Below are positions 48,654 through 49,811 of a stretch of 49,811 nucleotides of DNA, one piece after another. Made by a program: the position numbers and the translations under genes. Where the stretch lies: NCBI GenBank assembly GCA_024635795.1, contig JAGXIH010000015.1, forward strand, positions 1 through 49,811. The letters are read 5' to 3'. A model generated the notes under the pieces. It was not told the DNA's origin, searched no databases, and worked only from the letters and a program-made list of their open reading frames with translations. The stretch comes from Salegentibacter sp. (GTDB lineage: Bacteria > Bacteroidota > Bacteroidia > Flavobacteriales > Flavobacteriaceae). Each line of letters begins with the position of its first letter. The first letter of the stretch is position 1.

Positions 48654-49634
48654 TCACCGCCTTTTATTATTTTCCTTATTTTCACCTGCAACATGATCGG
48701 CATGATAGCCGCCACGCTGTCCCATGGGTTTATCTTCACCGGGTGTAATATCCCGTCTCGTTTGATGTTCCATTTCAGAATTAATTTCTGCACCGAGGAG
48801 GATAATAAATGCCGTAAGAAAGAACCACAGCATAAGGATAATTACTGCTGCAAAGCTCCCATAGGTCTCATCAAAGCTGCCAAAGTTATTTACATAAAGG
48901 GTGAAAAGCAGCGATCCTGCAAGCCAGAATATTGTAGCTATAATAGCTCCCCAGCTAATCCATTTAAATGCAGGAATTTTACGATGGGGTGCAACTTTAT
49001 ATACTGCTGCCAAAGCAAACATGACTATTACTGCCAGTATAGGCCATCGTAATAATTGAATAATTGTTTCTAATGTTGAAGGTAAACCAATCTTATCTAT
49101 AAGTGCGGGAAAAGCTACAACCATTGCAATAGCAATAAAACCGATAATAATGCCGCCTATTGTAAAAATTAGGGTAATGCCATTTATTTTAAAAAAGCCA
49201 CGTTCATCTATCTCATTATATGTAATATTTACTCCTTCAAAAACTGACTTTATACCTTTATTGGCACTCAAGAGACTGATGATTATACCCAAAACTAAAC
49301 TCCAGCCCAAGGATGATCCTGGCTTTTCGGATTGCTGTTTTAAAACATTGCTAATCATTTGGTGGGCCTGCTCAGGAAGAACATTTGCTATCTGGTTCAT
49401 CTGCTGCTCTACCTGTACCGGCTCCATTAGCAGTCCATATATGGATAAAGCAGCTGCAATAGCGGGAAAAATTGCAAGAAAAAAATAAAATGCAATTCCT
49501 GCTGAAACGATAGATACATGATCCTTTGTCAGCCGGTCTTTTACTCGTAAAGCAATATCTTTCCAGCCTTTCTTTGGTATTTGTTGCGGTTTTTCGGCGT
49601 TGTGACCTCTGTCGCCTGTTGAAGTAGTGCCCAT
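48654..49634 (-). CDS. YihY/virulence factor BrkB family membrane protein
   Basis: A 326-residue protein with a soluble basic N-terminus (residues 1-38) and about six membrane helices, for example SIVSAGIAFYFFLAIFPAIAA (about 41-61), LGWSLVLGIIISLLSA, FTIGGIIIGFIAIAMVVAFP, LAVIVMFALAAVYKVAP, GAIIATIFWLAGSLLFTLYV and AVIILMLWFFLTAFIILLGAEINSE. The signature FYFFLAIFPA, the NYxSFAA-like stretch TYGSFAAVIILM and the closing LGAEIN are those of the BrkB/YihY family (formerly annotated as ribonuclease BN). The soluble C-terminus is charged. The transport or envelope role is unproven. Only 177 bp of upstream sequence lie in the window. Confidence 0.9.
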   Translation of the reverse strand: MGTTSTGDRGHNAEKPQQIPKKGWKDIALRVKDRLTKDHVSIVSAGIAFYFFLAIFPAIAAALSIYGLLMEPVQVEQQMNQIANVLPEQAHQMISNVLKQQSEKPGSSLGWSLVLGIIISLLSANKGIKSVFEGVNITYNEIDERGFFKINGITLIFTIGGIIIGFIAIAMVVAFPALIDKIGLPSTLETIIQLLRWPILAVIVMFALAAVYKVAPHRKIPAFKWISWGAIIATIFWLAGSLLFTLYVNNFGSFDETYGSFAAVIILMLWFFLTAFIILLGAEINSEMEHQTRRDITPGEDKPMGQRGGYHADHVAGENKENNKRR

Positions 49635-49811
49635 AATAATATATTTTCTAAAATTAATTACTATATAAGATCATTACTGTCCAGTTAAAATAGACTGAGT
49701 GACAGTTGGTTATAATCAAGTTCTTTGACATTACTATATTCTATATTTATAAAAAGCTCATTTATAGGGGTTTTATCTAATAATGAGATGCCCAGGACCT
49801 GTAATATTTCG

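Noticed and set aside
48463-48657. 64-codon minus-strand frame with ATG
   Set aside because: Composition looks random and it competes with the more plausible 45-codon hydrophobic frame; also overlaps the BrkB-type gene end.

Overview
The window comes from a member of the Bacteroidota, most likely a marine or soil Flavobacteriaceae (Gramella/Salegentibacter/Zunongwangia-like). I infer this from SusC/SusD genes, a type IX secretion C-terminal sorting domain, DUF4494 and Lacal_2735 family proteins, TAnnTTTG-type -7 boxes, A-rich translation starts and moderate-to-low GC. No rRNA, tRNA or CRISPR array is visible, and no intact transposase.

Layout. 1-3059 (minus) is the N-terminal two thirds of a type II-C Cas9 that runs off the left edge. 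Its tracrRNA is encoded divergently just upstream (about 3083-3168). 3500-6000 holds a SAM methyltransferase, an unknown protein with a (TTCC)6 tract upstream, a fossil of the methyltransferase 3' end, and a secreted charged-repeat protein. 6060-10330 has two near-identical DUF4494 genes, duplicated with their promoter, around an M50-type membrane protease and two unknown genes. 10350-16000 contains a universal stress protein, a processive GT2 glycosyltransferase and its decayed partial copy, a DUF2892 protein, an S9 peptidase and a tiny Lacal_2735 protein. 16162-20652 is a 1496-residue protein that reads as two UvrA-like units fused head to tail; one of its four ATPase domains has lost its Walker A loop. 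A second S9 peptidase follows on the minus strand.

23132-44745 is a ten-gene polysaccharide utilisation locus (PUL), all on the plus strand. A TPR/membrane/HTH regulator (DUF6377-like) comes first, then SusC, SusD, a SusE-like lipoprotein, a GH66 dextranase-type lipoprotein, a PKD plus SusE/F-module lipoprotein, a 1598-residue type IX-secreted protein (six SusE/F-like modules, two thrombospondin-3 calcium-binding tracts, sorting domain), an Ig/FnIII-like lipoprotein, GH31 and GH97. GH66 plus GH31 plus GH97 behind SusCDE points to an alpha-1,6-glucan (dextran) substrate. The inferred scheme is endo-cleavage at the cell surface by GH66, capture by SusD, the SusE-like protein and the multi-module binding proteins, import through SusC, and trimming to glucose by periplasmic GH31 and GH97. 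A strong terminator closes the locus at 44766-44803.

The right end carries an unknown secreted protein, a DUF2141 protein, a fatty acid desaturase and a YihY/BrkB membrane protein. The most unusual items are the tandem UvrA fusion, the giant internally duplicated SusE/F-TSP3 protein, the Cas9/tracrRNA head-to-head arrangement, and the duplication/decay pairs (DUF4494, GT2, methyltransferase).
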